This document shows, piece by piece, positions 53,881-64,000 of a stretch of 64,000 bases of DNA (positions are counted from its first letter, which is position 1; every line of letters starts with the position of its first letter). A program made the position numbers and the translations under genes. This stretch comes from Macrolepiota albuminosa (lineage: Eukaryota; Basidiomycota; Agaricomycetes; Agaricales; Agaricaceae), in NCBI GenBank assembly GCA_027475525.1, contig JAMWFC010000088.1, forward strand, positions 1,271,534 through 1,335,533, given 5' to 3'. A model generated the notes under the pieces. That model was given only the letters and a program-made list of their open reading frames with translations, searched no databases and was not told the origin of the DNA.

Positions 53881-55220
53881 TTGTATAAAGCCTTTTGTTG
53901 GGCATTTATGGTGCTTTTATCATCAGTGGCACAGTCAATAATATTGATGCTTTGTTTGTCAAATTGAAAGTACATGTTACTATTGGTAGAAATGTGGCTC
54001 ACTGAGATCAGGCAAACTGTCAAATTTGGTATATATAGGGTGTTCAGCAAGGTGAGAGTCATTCTTTTGGCTGTGTGCAAGCAGATGCTGCCTATTCCAT
54101 AGGCTGCAATTGATGAGCCTCCAGCATCTTTTATGGCTTTGGATGAGATGGATTAAAGGGAAATGAAGTCAGATTTACATGGCAAGATGTGGACCATTGC
54201 TCCTGAGTCAATAAAAAAGAGTTGATCAAGTACAGTTGTAAGTGCCATGTCAGTTTCTTTGTTGGGTGCACTTGTTTCCTTCAAGCAAGTGTTCTAGTTT
54301 ATTGATGTCACTGGTTTACACTTCTCTTTGGAAAATACCATCTAATCCTCCTACTTGGCTTTATCAAGCATGGAATTGTCTGAAATGTGATCTGTGACCA
54401 GCCTGACAAAGTCAGCTGTCATAGATCCACCACTGAAGATCTGAAGCTTTTCCAGGGCTATCTCCTCCACCAGATAAACTTTCCCTTTTAGCCCTATCAT
54501 GGCATCAGTAGTGCCAGATGCCTTCAGGGTTGTCAGGTTTTGCACTATTTCAAGGAGCTTTCAAATGTTATTGGAGGTGTAGGAAGCATTGTTTGTATAG
54601 TTGGCAAGTTCTTGCAATATCTGAGTTTGCATGGGCTCATATTGGGGATTGTTCAGGCTGTTCAGCAGGATGACACATTTAAACAGGTCTTTATTGAGTG
54701 CCTTCCTAGCAAAGATTCTGTTAACTGTGTCACAGATATGGTTTACAGTAACTGTTAGGAATTCACCCAAGAAGAACTAGACTTTCAGTACTTCCTGGAT
54801 GAGTGCTGCCATTCTAACAACTAGACTCTCCTCTTTTGCACATTCTTTGATATGTGTATATATGTTGGCAGCCATTGTGGCATCATCAAGCCCCTTATAC
54901 TTGGAGTCATCAAGGGCAGTGAAGATCACCATGTGCATGAGGTTCTCATTGATAACCCAGTTCTGATATGCCACAGGCTTGCTGCTGGCACTAGATATGG
55001 ATACAAGTTTGGGGAAAACATAGAATTTCAGTCCAAGTAGGGAGAGGTGATTTTCAAGGGCCTTGGACCACTTGGTGAAGTTTGCAGTAGAGGAGTTGCA
55101 ATTGAACTTTTCACCCTACCAGTCAGCATTGTGGAGGGAGATCATGCAGACAGAGAGAGCAGTAGCATCAGAGGAGAGCATTTTAGATTTGGTTGACATG
55201 GGTGGGAGTGGCATGACTAA
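53881..55220 (-). pseudogene. Copia gag and protease pseudogene
   Basis: Pieces: TLLNTLYIPNLTVCLISVSH (protease/pre-integrase, near 54040), DHISDNSMLDKAK (54351-54545), CVILLNSLNNPQYEPMQTQIL (54561-54770) and YQNWVINENLMHMVIFTAL (54777-54974), and an N-terminal part to about 55220 (STKSKMLSSDATALSV). LLNSL-x-x-x-Y is a familiar copia Gag word. Frames are broken by several stops. Confidence 0.7.
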
Positions 55221-55425
55221 GATGTACCTTCTTATTAGCCAAGAACAGTAGGCCCTTGTTTTCTATACTGGGCTGACACAAGAGATCTTTCCCAACAAAG
55301 GAAGGGGTAGTTCAGGAACAATTCTGAATGGTATGATTCTGATGCTGTCAGCATTCTGGCTTGGCAACAAGGTGTTGGATTTCCAACTAGCAGCGGTACT
55401 GTATTGAGTAGGCTGCTCAGCAATA

Positions 55426-55435
55426 GCTCATAACC
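55426..55435 (-). other. Copia primer-binding site matching the initiator tRNA anticodon loop
   Basis: Directly inside the LTR the minus strand reads GGTTATGAGC. Its complement GCTCATAACC is the anticodon arm of initiator tRNA-Met (CAT anticodon), as used by Drosophila copia, which primes from a half-tRNA. Confidence 0.65.
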
Positions 55436-55727
55436 TGTTGGAAACCTAATAGTTACTGTGCATAGGTGTGACAGGCACCTAGATAGATTATGTATAAGTA
55501 TGATATCTAGGTATGGGTTTATGTCAGTAAATACATAAGTGTTCATAGTAAACTAGCAGCATACCCTTAGAATATGTAAATGGAATTGAGGGTATGTTAG
55601 ATGTTGTCTTATATACCAGTGTGTTGTCAGACAAAGCAAACATAGCCCCTGCATGTGGCCCTGATGGTGTGGCCATGGTATACTCTTCATGCCTTAACAT
55701 TTGTCATAATGCCATGCCACTTCAACA
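55436..55727 (-). repeat. Copia right (5') LTR, 292 bp
   Basis: The plus strand starts TGTTGGAAACC and ends ACTTCAACA; the termini are inverted copies (TGTTGGA / TTCAACA). Followed by CACTG. Confidence 0.8.
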
Positions 55728-55732
55728 CACTG

Positions 55733-56470
55733 TATAATCTAGGATACACTACAGCATATTTCATAACAATAGACCCCTTTGACTTCTATGTTTAGTTATT
55801 TGTCTGATCTGTAAGATTATCTAATATATACATATTGTCAAATGATATCATTGAAACTGACAAATTAGATCAGCTGCTTGCTCTTACTGACTCTTTGTTG
55901 AGAGTTGACACCTAGAACACAAGTAAGTACTGTGAACTTGGTGGAGACATTGGTAAGTACAGTGTCCTTGTTGGTATGGTGTATTTACCTACTCTCAGTC
56001 ATTGTGGTACTTGACTGAGGGCAGTATACATTGTCAGTAGGTATATATAGTGTATGTTTTGTATTAAGGATAAGATAAAGAGATAAATAAAGAATATATT
56101 GACTCTTTGTTGGTGATTATAGCTTGAGATGCTTACGGTGTTTGCTGGTGTCTCACACTCTTCAGTTGATACTTACACTCATTTCATAACCATTGAGTAT
56201 GTGTAGCCATCTATTGACCATTAGCCATATATGTAACAACATCATCTATACAACAATGAAGTGTCTGGATCTGTTTGATAGTCCAAATGCTGCTGACATT
56301 TGTAATGTTACTGATCTTTTTATATGGATATTTTTTCACAGTCACAAGCTAGATCAGCCTTTTTAGCTCTATTGACAAATGCCATCTCATGATAAAAAAC
56401 AGTGATGTATTTCAAATGATACAAGTTACATATTTGCTACATCTCAAATTCCATGACCCACAAGCAACAG
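55733..56470. other. AT-rich flank, no gene seen
   Basis: No coding motif. A TGTTGAGAGTTGACACC start and a TATA-rich middle near 56050 hint at another old LTR, but no partner was found. Confidence 0.35.
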
Positions 56471-57129
56471 TGTCATGACCCCCCCACTTGGAACCATCCT
56501 GAGGTACCCCTGGAACCTCATCCAGGATTCCCTTGCCACCCCCATGGCACAACTCCTGCCATCATGGGACTTAGTCTGGGGATCAGATAAAGTCAAAAGA
56601 ATTAGAGAGGTGGAGTCAAGTCGAGAACCAAAGATTCTAGGACAAGACCCAGTTAGTAAAGTTTAAGTTGCGAAGTGCGTGCATGCCAGCCAAGCATACC
56701 AGTCAGTGTGTACCAGTAAATCAAAGGGCACGCAAGCAATCAAATATAATATCAAGACTAGAGTACAACAAGTAGGTAGCTACTCTTAAATACCAGTGGG
56801 GGTTGTCCTGGGTTCCTGAGGGGTCCCGGGATGTCTGGGCTGGTTCTGGGAGTTAATAGGTAGCAGCGGAAGGAGAGGAAACTGTATACTGGAGATCGTG
56901 CATGCAGGGTGCATGATCAATTGGCATAAAAGGGTGTCCTGATGCATGATGTGTGATGGCCAGGGTAGTTGATATGATCCGGTGATCGGCATGTGCTGGT
57001 GGACAGTTTCAGGGTTCATGCAGCAGGGCTGTCAGGGGGTGCAGCATAATGGCAGGAGTTGTGTCGTGAGGTTGGCAGAGGGGCTCTGGGGGTGTCCCAG
57101 GGTGGTTCCGAGTGAGAGGGGTCGTGACA
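56471..57129. repeat. Folded-back Gypsy-2 LTR fragments
   Basis: 56471-56567 is the start of a Gypsy-2 LTR in plus orientation (TGTCATGACC...). 56568-57129 is a longer Gypsy-2 LTR piece in minus orientation that ends at the same LTR terminus (GGGTCGTGACA). The result is an inverted pair without an intact LTR; no target duplication. Confidence 0.7.
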
Positions 57130-57912
57130 CACCAGAAGTCAAAATAAACATTTAATTATAGGCTGAAAACTGTAAGCCTCCTGGTAGCAGTCTCAACAAA
57201 TATATATCTCCAAAAACATCCCAACAAATATACAGAAAAATACAGAACAACAGGCAGGGACCAGCTCAAACTATCAGCTCAACAATAGTCTAACCACCGT
57301 CATGAAGAGGAAAAGCATGAAAGCTGGCAGAGTAGATGGAATAGAAGGAAATTGGAATATTATTATTGTCATTGACAATTATAATAACTCAATTTCATCA
57401 TCAAATTAGTCAATGTTCGATTTGACATAACCAGAAGGGGAAAAGAAAAGAAGCAGAGAATGTAGGGAGGTGCTAAAAGAGGAAGGAAGGATCTATGAAT
57501 GGGATCATGCTAAATGGAGCTCAAGCAAATGGAGAAGTGGCAATCAGAAACATCTGGAGGAATGGTGGGACTGATGGCACCAAAACAGGCCTCTCAAAAG
57601 GGAAATTGGACTATCAAATATGTTCTGGAAGTTGGAGAGTTTCTGACAAAGAGTCATATGTAGATAGTGGTCTGTGCATCAGAAAAATAGTATAAATAGC
57701 CCAAGTTTAGTAGAGAATAGACAGGCAATTGATAGGCAAAGGCTCGGTGATTCCCAGAGAGTGAATTGCTTAGGCGCCCAAGTTTAGTAGAGAATAGACA
57801 GGCAATTGATAGGCAAAGGCTCGGTGATTCCCAGAGAGTGAATTGCTTAGGCCAGAGTTTATTGAGAAACCTCTGCATTCTCCATTTTCCAGAATATTAT
57901 TATTCTTATTCA
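57130..57912 (+). repeat. LTR-X copy 2
   Basis: Aligns with 51822-52535; its first 40 bases are replaced by the Gypsy-2 LTR piece. Carries a 77-bp seam (57699). Confidence 0.7.
57699..57852. repeat. 77-bp tandem repeat (assembly seam 13)
   Basis: 57699-57775 equals 57776-57852 exactly. Confidence 0.95.
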
Positions 57913-58064
57913 ACATTGTAGTACTTGGTTGCAAGTAGTACTAATAGTTCTGGGGCTTTCTTGAAGTCTTAGAAAGTGACATCTAATCCACACTGGTACT
58001 TGATGATAAAAACTTGATGTATTGGGTGCTTCACAGAATATCAAATATCTTGATGGTCAGAAGA

Positions 58065-58785
58065 AGGTTCTCAATAAACTCCAGCCTAAGCAGTTCACCC
58101 CCTGGGAACCACTGAGCCTTTGTCTACCAATAGACTTCCAATAAGAGGTGTTCAATAAACTTTAGCCTAAGTGATCCACTCTCTGAGAACCACCGAGCCT
58201 TTGCCTATCAATTGCCTGTCTATTCTCTACTAAACTTGGGCTACTTATACTGTTTTTCTGGTGCACAGACTACTATCTACACCTGACTCTTTGTTGTAAA
58301 CTCCCCAGCCTCCAGAACATATTTGGTAGTCCAATTTCCCTTTTGAGAGGCCTGTTTCAGTGCCACCAGTTCCACCATTCCTCTCAATGTTTCTGATTGC
58401 CACTTCCCCATTTGATTCTGCTCCATTTAGCATGATTATTTCCTGCATTCCATGCTTCTTTTTCTTTCCCTTTCAATCATGTCAAATCGGGCATTGTCAG
58501 ATCTGATCTTGATCTAGATCATCACAAATTGATTCCATTTTGTCACTTCTGCCAGCTTCTATGCTTCCCCTCCCCATTACAGTAGTTGGACTATTGTTGA
58601 GTTGATAGCTTGAGCTGGTCCCTGCTCTTTGTTCTGTACTGTCTGTGTATTTATTGGGATGTTTTGAAGATATATTTTTGTTGAGACTGCTACCAGGAGG
58701 CTTACAGTTTTCAGCCCATAATTAAATGTTTATTTTGACTTCTGGTGCATGTTGTGTCCCTGACTGCTGGTACAGCATCGTATCA
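58065..58785 (-). repeat. LTR-X copy 3, inverted relative to copy 2
   Basis: The reverse complement aligns with copies 1 and 2, from TGATACGATGCTG (58785) leftward. Includes an imperfect local duplication at 58071 / 58152 (offset 81). With copy 2 it forms an inverted repeat with arms of about 700 bp and a loop of about 150 bp. Confidence 0.7.
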
Positions 58786-59040
58786 ACATTATAATATCTC
58801 AAAGCCTCCACTTTCTGCAAGATTATTAAAAGCAGTTAACCTTATAAGAGCTCAAAACCTCTGCTTTTGGCAAGATTATTGAAAGCATTAACAACAATAA
58901 TAGCACAAAACCTCTGTTTTCAGCAAAATTATTAAAAGCATTCACAACAATAATAATCTATTTTGTTGTCAAAGTCAGTGTGAATTGAAAGTCATATTCT
59001 ACACTAGCAAGCCCCAGAACTATCAGTAGTACTTACACCA
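58786..59040. repeat. Triple-repeat sequence following LTR-X copy 3
   Basis: Three imperfect units of the type AAACCTCTGCTTTTGGCAAG then ATTATT-AAAGCA (near 58798, 58852, 58908), followed by sequence up to CACCAAGTACTACAATG. The same unit order follows LTR-X copy 1 at 52536-52745, so it travels with LTR-X. Confidence 0.55.
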
Positions 59041-59150
59041 AGTACTACAATGCTTTGACTGGCATGCTTAACTTACATGCTCTTGAGATTGGTACACACT
59101 TTGTGACTTAAAGTTTATTCACCCTGGTCTCATTTTAGAACCTCCAACCT
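59041..59150 (+). repeat. Gypsy-2 LTR fragment
   Basis: TGACTGGCATGC ... ACACACTTTGTGACTTAAAG ... TAGAACCTCC aligns with 18000-18120 and 37205-37320. Confidence 0.7.
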
Positions 59151-59827
59151 GACAAACAGCAGCCATTAGACAAACAACTAAACACAGTAAGTTGAAATGG
59201 TCTTTCATTATGAAACAAGCTGTAATAAGGAGCCATCTTACATCTGAAACACCACCAGTTTCAGGATTAGGCAACTATCTGCAGGGAAACATACTGCTGG
59301 CAGGTACCTCTGCAACTACAAAGATAGTGACTGCTAAAGCAGTAACCAGCAAGCTAGGAATGGTAGTACATAACTATCCTCCCAGAGGCCCACCTGGCCT
59401 CCCAAAAAGAATTGAATGATATATAGTAGCACACCACCCTCCAAACCTAAGTAAGAAGTGTGTTAGGCAATTTTCAGAGAAGAAAAAGATAGAAAGGAAG
59501 AGCTGAGAAAACAACCTACAACATAATTTATAAAATCTGGAAAAACTGGAAAAAAAAAAGAGAAAAGACAGTAAAAGGAGTAAAGAAAACAGTATCACAA
59601 AGAGATCACCTAATTAAAATGCCATGAAAAACCACACCAGTAGCCTGGAAGAGGAGCACTGCACATGTGCAGACATAATTGCACACCACCCAACTAGGGA
59701 TATGTGTCCCCATCAATATCACCATTTTCAACCAATACACACCAACACAAAGTCCAATGCCCCCAGCCACCAGTAAGGTAGTGAAGTAGCTGGAGTGGGA
59801 GGCCCAAGGCCTGTCTGGCCAGCACAT
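59151..59827. other. No recognised feature
   Basis: An open frame at 59192-59419 has no known motif; the rest is A-rich. Nothing else seen. Confidence 0.35.
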
Positions 59828-60110
59828 AATGACTGCAGGACACCTTCTAGAGGTGTGGTCTGACTTGTCCCAGGTCCAGAAGGGGGCCAGGGAGGTGGAA
59901 AAGGCTTGGCAGCATGTGGAGAAAGACAGAGATGCAGTGCACTAGGAAAGGGATGCTGTAGTAGTGGCCTGGGGGAAGTTGGAGGTTGAGGTAACTGCAT
60001 TATGGGCAAGATTGGGGCAGAGATCAGGCTGGGAAACCAGAATGGAGGAGTCTGACTGCATGGGGATGGTGATGTGATTATTGCATGACATAGTGACCAC
60101 ATAGTTAGCA
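59828..60110 (+). pseudogene. Coiled-coil-type coding remnant
   Basis: The plus frame from ATG 59828 encodes TAGHLLEVWSDLSQVQKGAR then EVEKAWQHVEKDRDAV, a UAG, and ERDAVVVAWGKLEVEVTALW, a heptad-rich helix. It lies just upstream of the Gypsy-3 RT. It may be part of a Gag or of an accessory protein; there is no family match from memory. Confidence 0.35.
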
Positions 60111-60177
60111 TCTTTGAGTGAGTACTCCCTTGATCTGTTGATTATCCAATTGACTTCCTCAGGGTGGACCTGGTGCA

Positions 60178-62960
60178 AGCTGCACGCTTACTATGTATCC
60201 CAAAGAAAGATGGGACATTACAGACAGCATTGGATGTGTGACAGTGCAATGATAATACAGTCAAAGACATAACTCCCCTTCCAGATCAGAAAGTCATATA
60301 CAAAGATGTTGCTAAGGCAAAGTATAGGTCAAAAATCAACCTCACACATGTGTATGAACAAGTTTGCATATGCAAAGAAGACATACCAAAGATGTTGTTT
60401 TTGTCCCTAATGGGGACATTTGTGAGTAATATAATGCAAATTGGCAACTGTAATGTGCCAGTGACATTCCAGAGGTTAATGACCTCCATTTTCCAAGATG
60501 TGATTGGAAAGTTTATGCACATCTATCTAGACAATATATTTATATTCTCAGACTCCATTGAGGAGCATGAGCAGCACTTACAAGTTGTATTTGAACGACT
60601 CAGAAAGGCAAGTCTCTATCTCAAATGAAAAAAGTATGAGTTGTATGTATCCAGTATAGACTGTCTAGGACTTGTCATTGACAAGAAGGATATACACCCC
60701 AATATAGATAAATTTGATCATATTCAAGAGTGGCACACTTCACACACTTACAATGACATACAGCATTTTGTTGGATTAGTGAACTATATTGGTAACTTTT
60801 TACCAGATATTACTGCCTATACCAGGCCATTAATGGCCATGACCCAGAACAGGTCCTCCTTTTACTGGAGGCCACTGCATCAGCAGTGCTTTGAAATGGT
60901 CAAGCACATATGCACTAAAATGCTGATTATACAGCCAATTGATCCATGTATTAAAGAGCCTATTTGGCTCATATGTGATGCATCCAAAACAGGTGTAGAG
61001 GCTATGTTTGGCCAAGAAAAGACCTGAAAAACATGCTAATCTGCAGGATTTATGCTCCAGAAGTTCATTGCTGCACAGCAAAATTATGCAGTACACAAAT
61101 TAAAAACACTCACCATCTTAGAGGCCCTCCTGAAATGGGAGGATAAGCTGATGGGATATAAGATCCATATTATTATGGATTATAAGGTGCTTGAGTTCTT
61201 CAAGACTCAAGTGCACTTATCACTGTGACAACATTGCTGAATCAACTACATGTCGTGCTATCAGTTCAATATCACCTATGTAAAAGGTGAACTAAACAAG
61301 GTGGCAAACTGTTTATCTCAATACTTTGAGAGTGACACTCAAAATGATGTCTATGACATGCATGACTATGTCCAAGCAGACAAACAAATAGATTCAGAGG
61401 GCAAAGACTTGCCCTTATACAGGTTCCATGAAATAAAGGAGTGCATAGTTGAAATATGTGTTATGCAAGCTCAGAAAACACATCACAGCAAGCAACTGCA
61501 AGAACAGCAAGAAACTTGAGATATTGAGGCTCAGGTACTGGTGTAACAGGAAGAAACTAGGCCAGAAGTGCCTTCTGGCAGTAATGAAATGATGCTACAA
61601 CATGTGCTAGACTTGTCTGATTGTCATCCTAGGATGATGTGCAGTTTCATGCATGTATCCAGCAAGGATACAAAGATGATACTCTTTTCCTAGAGGTTAT
61701 AAATCATATACAAGTGCATCCATGCTTTATGGTGGAGCAGCAGCTTGTTTATCTCATCAGACCTACTAGGTCCAAAGTCATCTGCATTCCCTGGAAGTGG
61801 TCGTTGATAATAACTATCCTAGACCAGGCCCACAAAGTAGTAGGCCACTTCAGAACTCAGGCCACTAGGGAAGCTTCATATGCTTCCAATTCCAATCAGA
61901 CTCTGATACTCAATCAGGATGGACTTTATTTATCCATTCCCTGAGTCAAAGGTTAACTACCTGTAGGTAGTATTCTGTCAAATAACCAGTATGGTCTATC
62001 TCATCTCTATAAGGATGACTATAACAGCCTCAGACTTATCATGGATCTATCTCAAGGAAATATTATACCTCCATAGATTTCTCAGCTCAATTGTCAGCAA
62101 TTGAGATTCCAAATTTACTTTCAAATGGTGGAAGAAACTACATAATTTGCTCAGAGTAAAACTGCTCATGTTGACATCGTTCCATTCACAAATGAATAGA
62201 CAAACAGAATGCATGAATAGAAATGTCATGCAGATACTTTGAGCTTTCATGCATCCTAACCAGAAGGACTGGGTTGATAGATGACCACTTGTTGAATTTG
62301 CAATAAATGTGAGCATATCAGAAACCATCAGGTACTTGCTCTTTGAACTTAATAATGGCTATATGCCATCCATGATTTGTGAACTTTGCATTAATGAAGT
62401 TATTCATGTTGGAGTTAAACAGTTTGTGCACAACATGCTGAGAAACTTAGCGGATGCCTATGATGCAATTATAGAATCATGTTTGTAGCAAAGAAAACAT
62501 GTAAATAATTGCAGATATGATGAACCAGACATTGAGAAATGAAGCTTAGTTTACCTTTCAATGAAGAACTTGAACCTGCTGAAAGGCAGAGCAGGTAAGC
62601 TGTGTTCCAAGTGAATTGGACTATATAGGATCCTCAAAGCTGAACCTAGCACATCTAATTATGTGTTGGAACTGCCTCATATGCTTTAGGCATGCAGAAT
62701 AGTGCCTAAGTTTCATGTGTTGCTGTTGCAACCATATCTGGCCAGTAGTAATGTGCTGTTTCCTAATTGCATAATGCTGGAACCATATGACTTTGGAACT
62801 GATGATGATCAGAAATAGTTCGTAGATGACCTCATAGGTCATAGGTGGATACCAGATGGACACCTTGAATTTGAGGTGAGATGGAGCTTAGATGATACTA
62901 TCTAGAAGCCTCTAGTAAGTTGCAAAGATCTTGCAGTGCTGGATCAGTACCTAGAGCTGC
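60178..62960 (+). pseudogene. Gypsy-3 pol pseudogene (RT, RNase H, integrase)
   Basis: The RT begins near LCIPKKDGTLQTALDV (60190), with the catalytic site IYLDNIFIFSD (near 60530), where the second Asp of YLDD is Asn. Next come RNase H (ICDASKTGVEAMFGQ near 60970; YVKGELNKVANCLSQYF near 61280) and the integrase (61640-62500, including CMNRNVMQ and DGQTE-like remnants, KDWVDR-PLVEFAINVSISET). The C-terminal chain ends near 62960. There are many stops. Same family as 16360-17510. A single C-to-T change on the lower strand explains the dead catalytic site. Confidence 0.75.
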
Positions 62961-63272
62961 AGGGCATGAAACATCTTCAACAGCTGGCAAAACGTGCACA
63001 GAACATATAAGGTGGTGAAATGTGGATGAAGTCTACTTTGATAACCACTGAGTGACTGGATGGCCATTATTTGTGGTTGTTTACACTACTAGCAGAGTCA
63101 GGAGATTTTTTTTCTTTTCATCTCCTAAGTTCCAATACATGTAGCTGACATGTCCTGTGCAATAGCCTATTGGGGGCTGCATAAAAATGATCAGAGCCTG
63201 CAAGGCTCTGGTGGAGGGGAGAAACCCCCTAATATACAAAATTACCTGTACCAACTAGACTAGCTGCTGTAT
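62961..63272. other. Sequence between Gypsy-3 pol and the right-edge pseudogene
   Basis: Contains a T run (63107-63116) and short hairpin-like AGCCTGCAAGGCT (near 63196). No gene seen; it could hold Gypsy-3 3' sequence. Confidence 0.3.
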
Positions 63273-64000
63273 TTGGCAGGCAGCGCTGCATCCTTTCTGC
63301 AGGATAAGTTGGCCATTGTTGTGATTGAAGGGTTGCTTGACCAGATTGAGCTGATGAAGAGGCAGCGTGTATCAGCACTGGAGCAGATTGACCACACGTT
63401 CAAGTGCAAAGTGTCAACTTTTGAAGAACTGACTGCCAAGGTCAAGAGGGCTAGATATCAGCCCGTTTGACCAGTTGAACTTCTATGAGCAAGGATGCCA
63501 ATGGCAGCATGATCAGTGCACTCTGAGCAGCCTGCTCAGCCTATTGCTTCATTGTCATGGTTGCCTACTATGGCCTCTAAGGCCTTATCAGAGTCACTGG
63601 CTGCAGTCAGTGAGCCTGCTGAGCTGTCTCTGGATCAGCAAGAAACTGCACTGTCTTGGGCCCCATCTATGGAGTCCAAACTTGTCATTGTGGTGCCTAT
63701 TCAGAATATTCCTCATGCTGAGACTGGAGGGAGAACTCTGGTGCAAAATGTGCCTGCACCTCCAGTGGCTCAGCCACCATCTTTGTTTTTTGCTCTGGAC
63801 AAACCAGGGCCATCTTGTCAGTGTTGTGGCCATAAATTGCTGCTTAATGTGTCTAAATTGGAGGTGATAGCCTTTCCAGCTGGCATCTCTGAATGTGCTA
63901 GAGAAGCTCAAATGTTATTTATATTACCTGTTTTGATGCCAGCCCTGCTAGCATACTATCCCATGATTGTCTTGACCCCAGACCTGCACATACCAGAGCA
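63273..64000 (+). pseudogene. Unrecognised coding remnant running off the right edge
   Basis: ATG at 63273 opens a frame (AGSAASFLQDKLAIVVIEGL ...) with three UGA codons at 63468-63470, about 63486 and about 63510. After these the same frame stays open for about 490 bases to the end of the window (from about 63513, with ATG 63570: ASKALSESLAAVSEPAELSL). It has Pro/Gln-rich stretches and a CQCCGHK zinc-like pair. All three stops are UGA, as expected from CGA decay. No family recognised. Confidence 0.45.

Larger units (their letters stand above)
28577..55727 (-). mobile_element. Ty1/copia retrotransposon, minus strand, carrying nested insertions
   Basis: The left (3') LTR is preserved in three pieces, 28577-28637, 36681-36730 and 47786-48176, that together align with the right (5') LTR at 55436-55727. 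The outer flanks CACTG (28572-28576) and CACTG (55728-55732) form a 5-bp target duplication. Between the LTRs, on the minus strand, are a polypurine tract, RNase H and RT, integrase, and gag in that left-to-right order, and a primer site at 55426-55435. The left LTR's outer end lacks about 7 bases of the usual terminus, so the duplication is good but not certain evidence. The whole span is 27 kb, of which about 5 kb is copia. Confidence 0.75.

Noticed and set aside
2968..57852. Biological micro-duplication (replication slippage or a mobile 77-bp unit) as the cause of the 77-bp repeats
   Set aside because: The repeated sequences are unrelated to each other and share only their length, which fits an assembly overlap and not a mobile unit or slippage.
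58071..58205. Fourteenth seam at the local duplication in LTR-X copy 3
   Set aside because: The offset is 81 bp and the copies differ at several bases, so it looks like an old natural duplication.
1..64000. CRISPR arrays, bacterial operons, ribosomal RNA genes
   Set aside because: The repeats are transposon copies or 77-bp assembly seams without spacers; introns and element types are eukaryotic; no rRNA-like sequence was seen.

Overview
This window is almost solid transposable-element DNA from a fungal nuclear genome, most likely a basidiomycete of the Agaricomycete type. The basis is the mix of chromodomain Ty3/gypsy elements, a tnp2-type DNA transposon, a Helitron, a RNase H-bearing LINE, canonical 47-76 bp introns, and near-total loss of CpG in old copies beside a CpG-rich young copy. 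The species cannot be named from the sequence. Only one gene looks like an ordinary host gene: a four-exon zinc-finger gene at 27301-28176.

Layout. (1) 1-9549, minus: Gypsy-1A, a Ty3/gypsy element with a 1043-bp LTR and tRNA primer site at its right end, gag-pol in one frame broken only by three UGA codons, and small antisense genes beyond integrase; its 3' LTR lies off the left edge. (2) 9554-14395, plus: Gypsy-1B, the 3' part of a second copy with a multi-exon antisense gene encoding a zinc-cluster protein. (3) 14397-16093: an unrecognised protein-coding region. (4) 16360-17510: decayed Gypsy-3 integrase. (5) 17511-22745: decayed Gypsy-2B, with a solo Gypsy-1 LTR inserted just after its gag start codon and a tnp2 element (22746-24829) inserted in its protease. 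(6) 24830-28576: low-repeat DNA with the zinc-finger gene. (7) 28577-55727: a nested block. A minus-strand Ty1/copia element (target duplication CACTG) carries, inside its left LTR, a Helitron (28638-36680, itself split by a 5'-truncated LINE) and a young, nearly intact Gypsy-2A (36731-47785, target duplication TAAAC). Its coding part is further split by a solo Gypsy-2 LTR (target duplication CTGCA) and an unclassified LTR-like repeat. (8) 55733-64000: LTR fragments, a large inverted repeat, a decayed Gypsy-3 pol and a pseudogene running off the right edge.

Gypsy-2A is the best-preserved element: gag with a zinc knuckle, then pol in the -1 frame with two retropepsin-like domains in tandem, reverse transcriptase, RNase H, integrase and chromodomain. 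Between pol and the 3' LTR, on the opposite strand, lies a three-exon gene for a protein with a Zn2Cys6-like cluster, a basic patch and a coiled coil. The sequence just inside the 5' LTR is complementary to the predicted 5' end of the element's own RNA, which suggests Tf1/sushi-type self-priming. Gypsy-1 also carries an antisense zinc-cluster gene, so an antisense transcription-factor-like gene is a shared feature of two families here.

Assembly warning. At thirteen places a sequence is repeated at an offset of exactly 77 bp, usually as a perfect 77-bp tandem copy, in unrelated elements. This is best explained as untrimmed k=77 overlaps from a de Bruijn-graph assembly. Collapsing them restores reading frames in Gypsy-1A and Gypsy-2A. 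Long-range order across these seams should therefore be treated with caution, although several target-site duplications independently support the nested layout.
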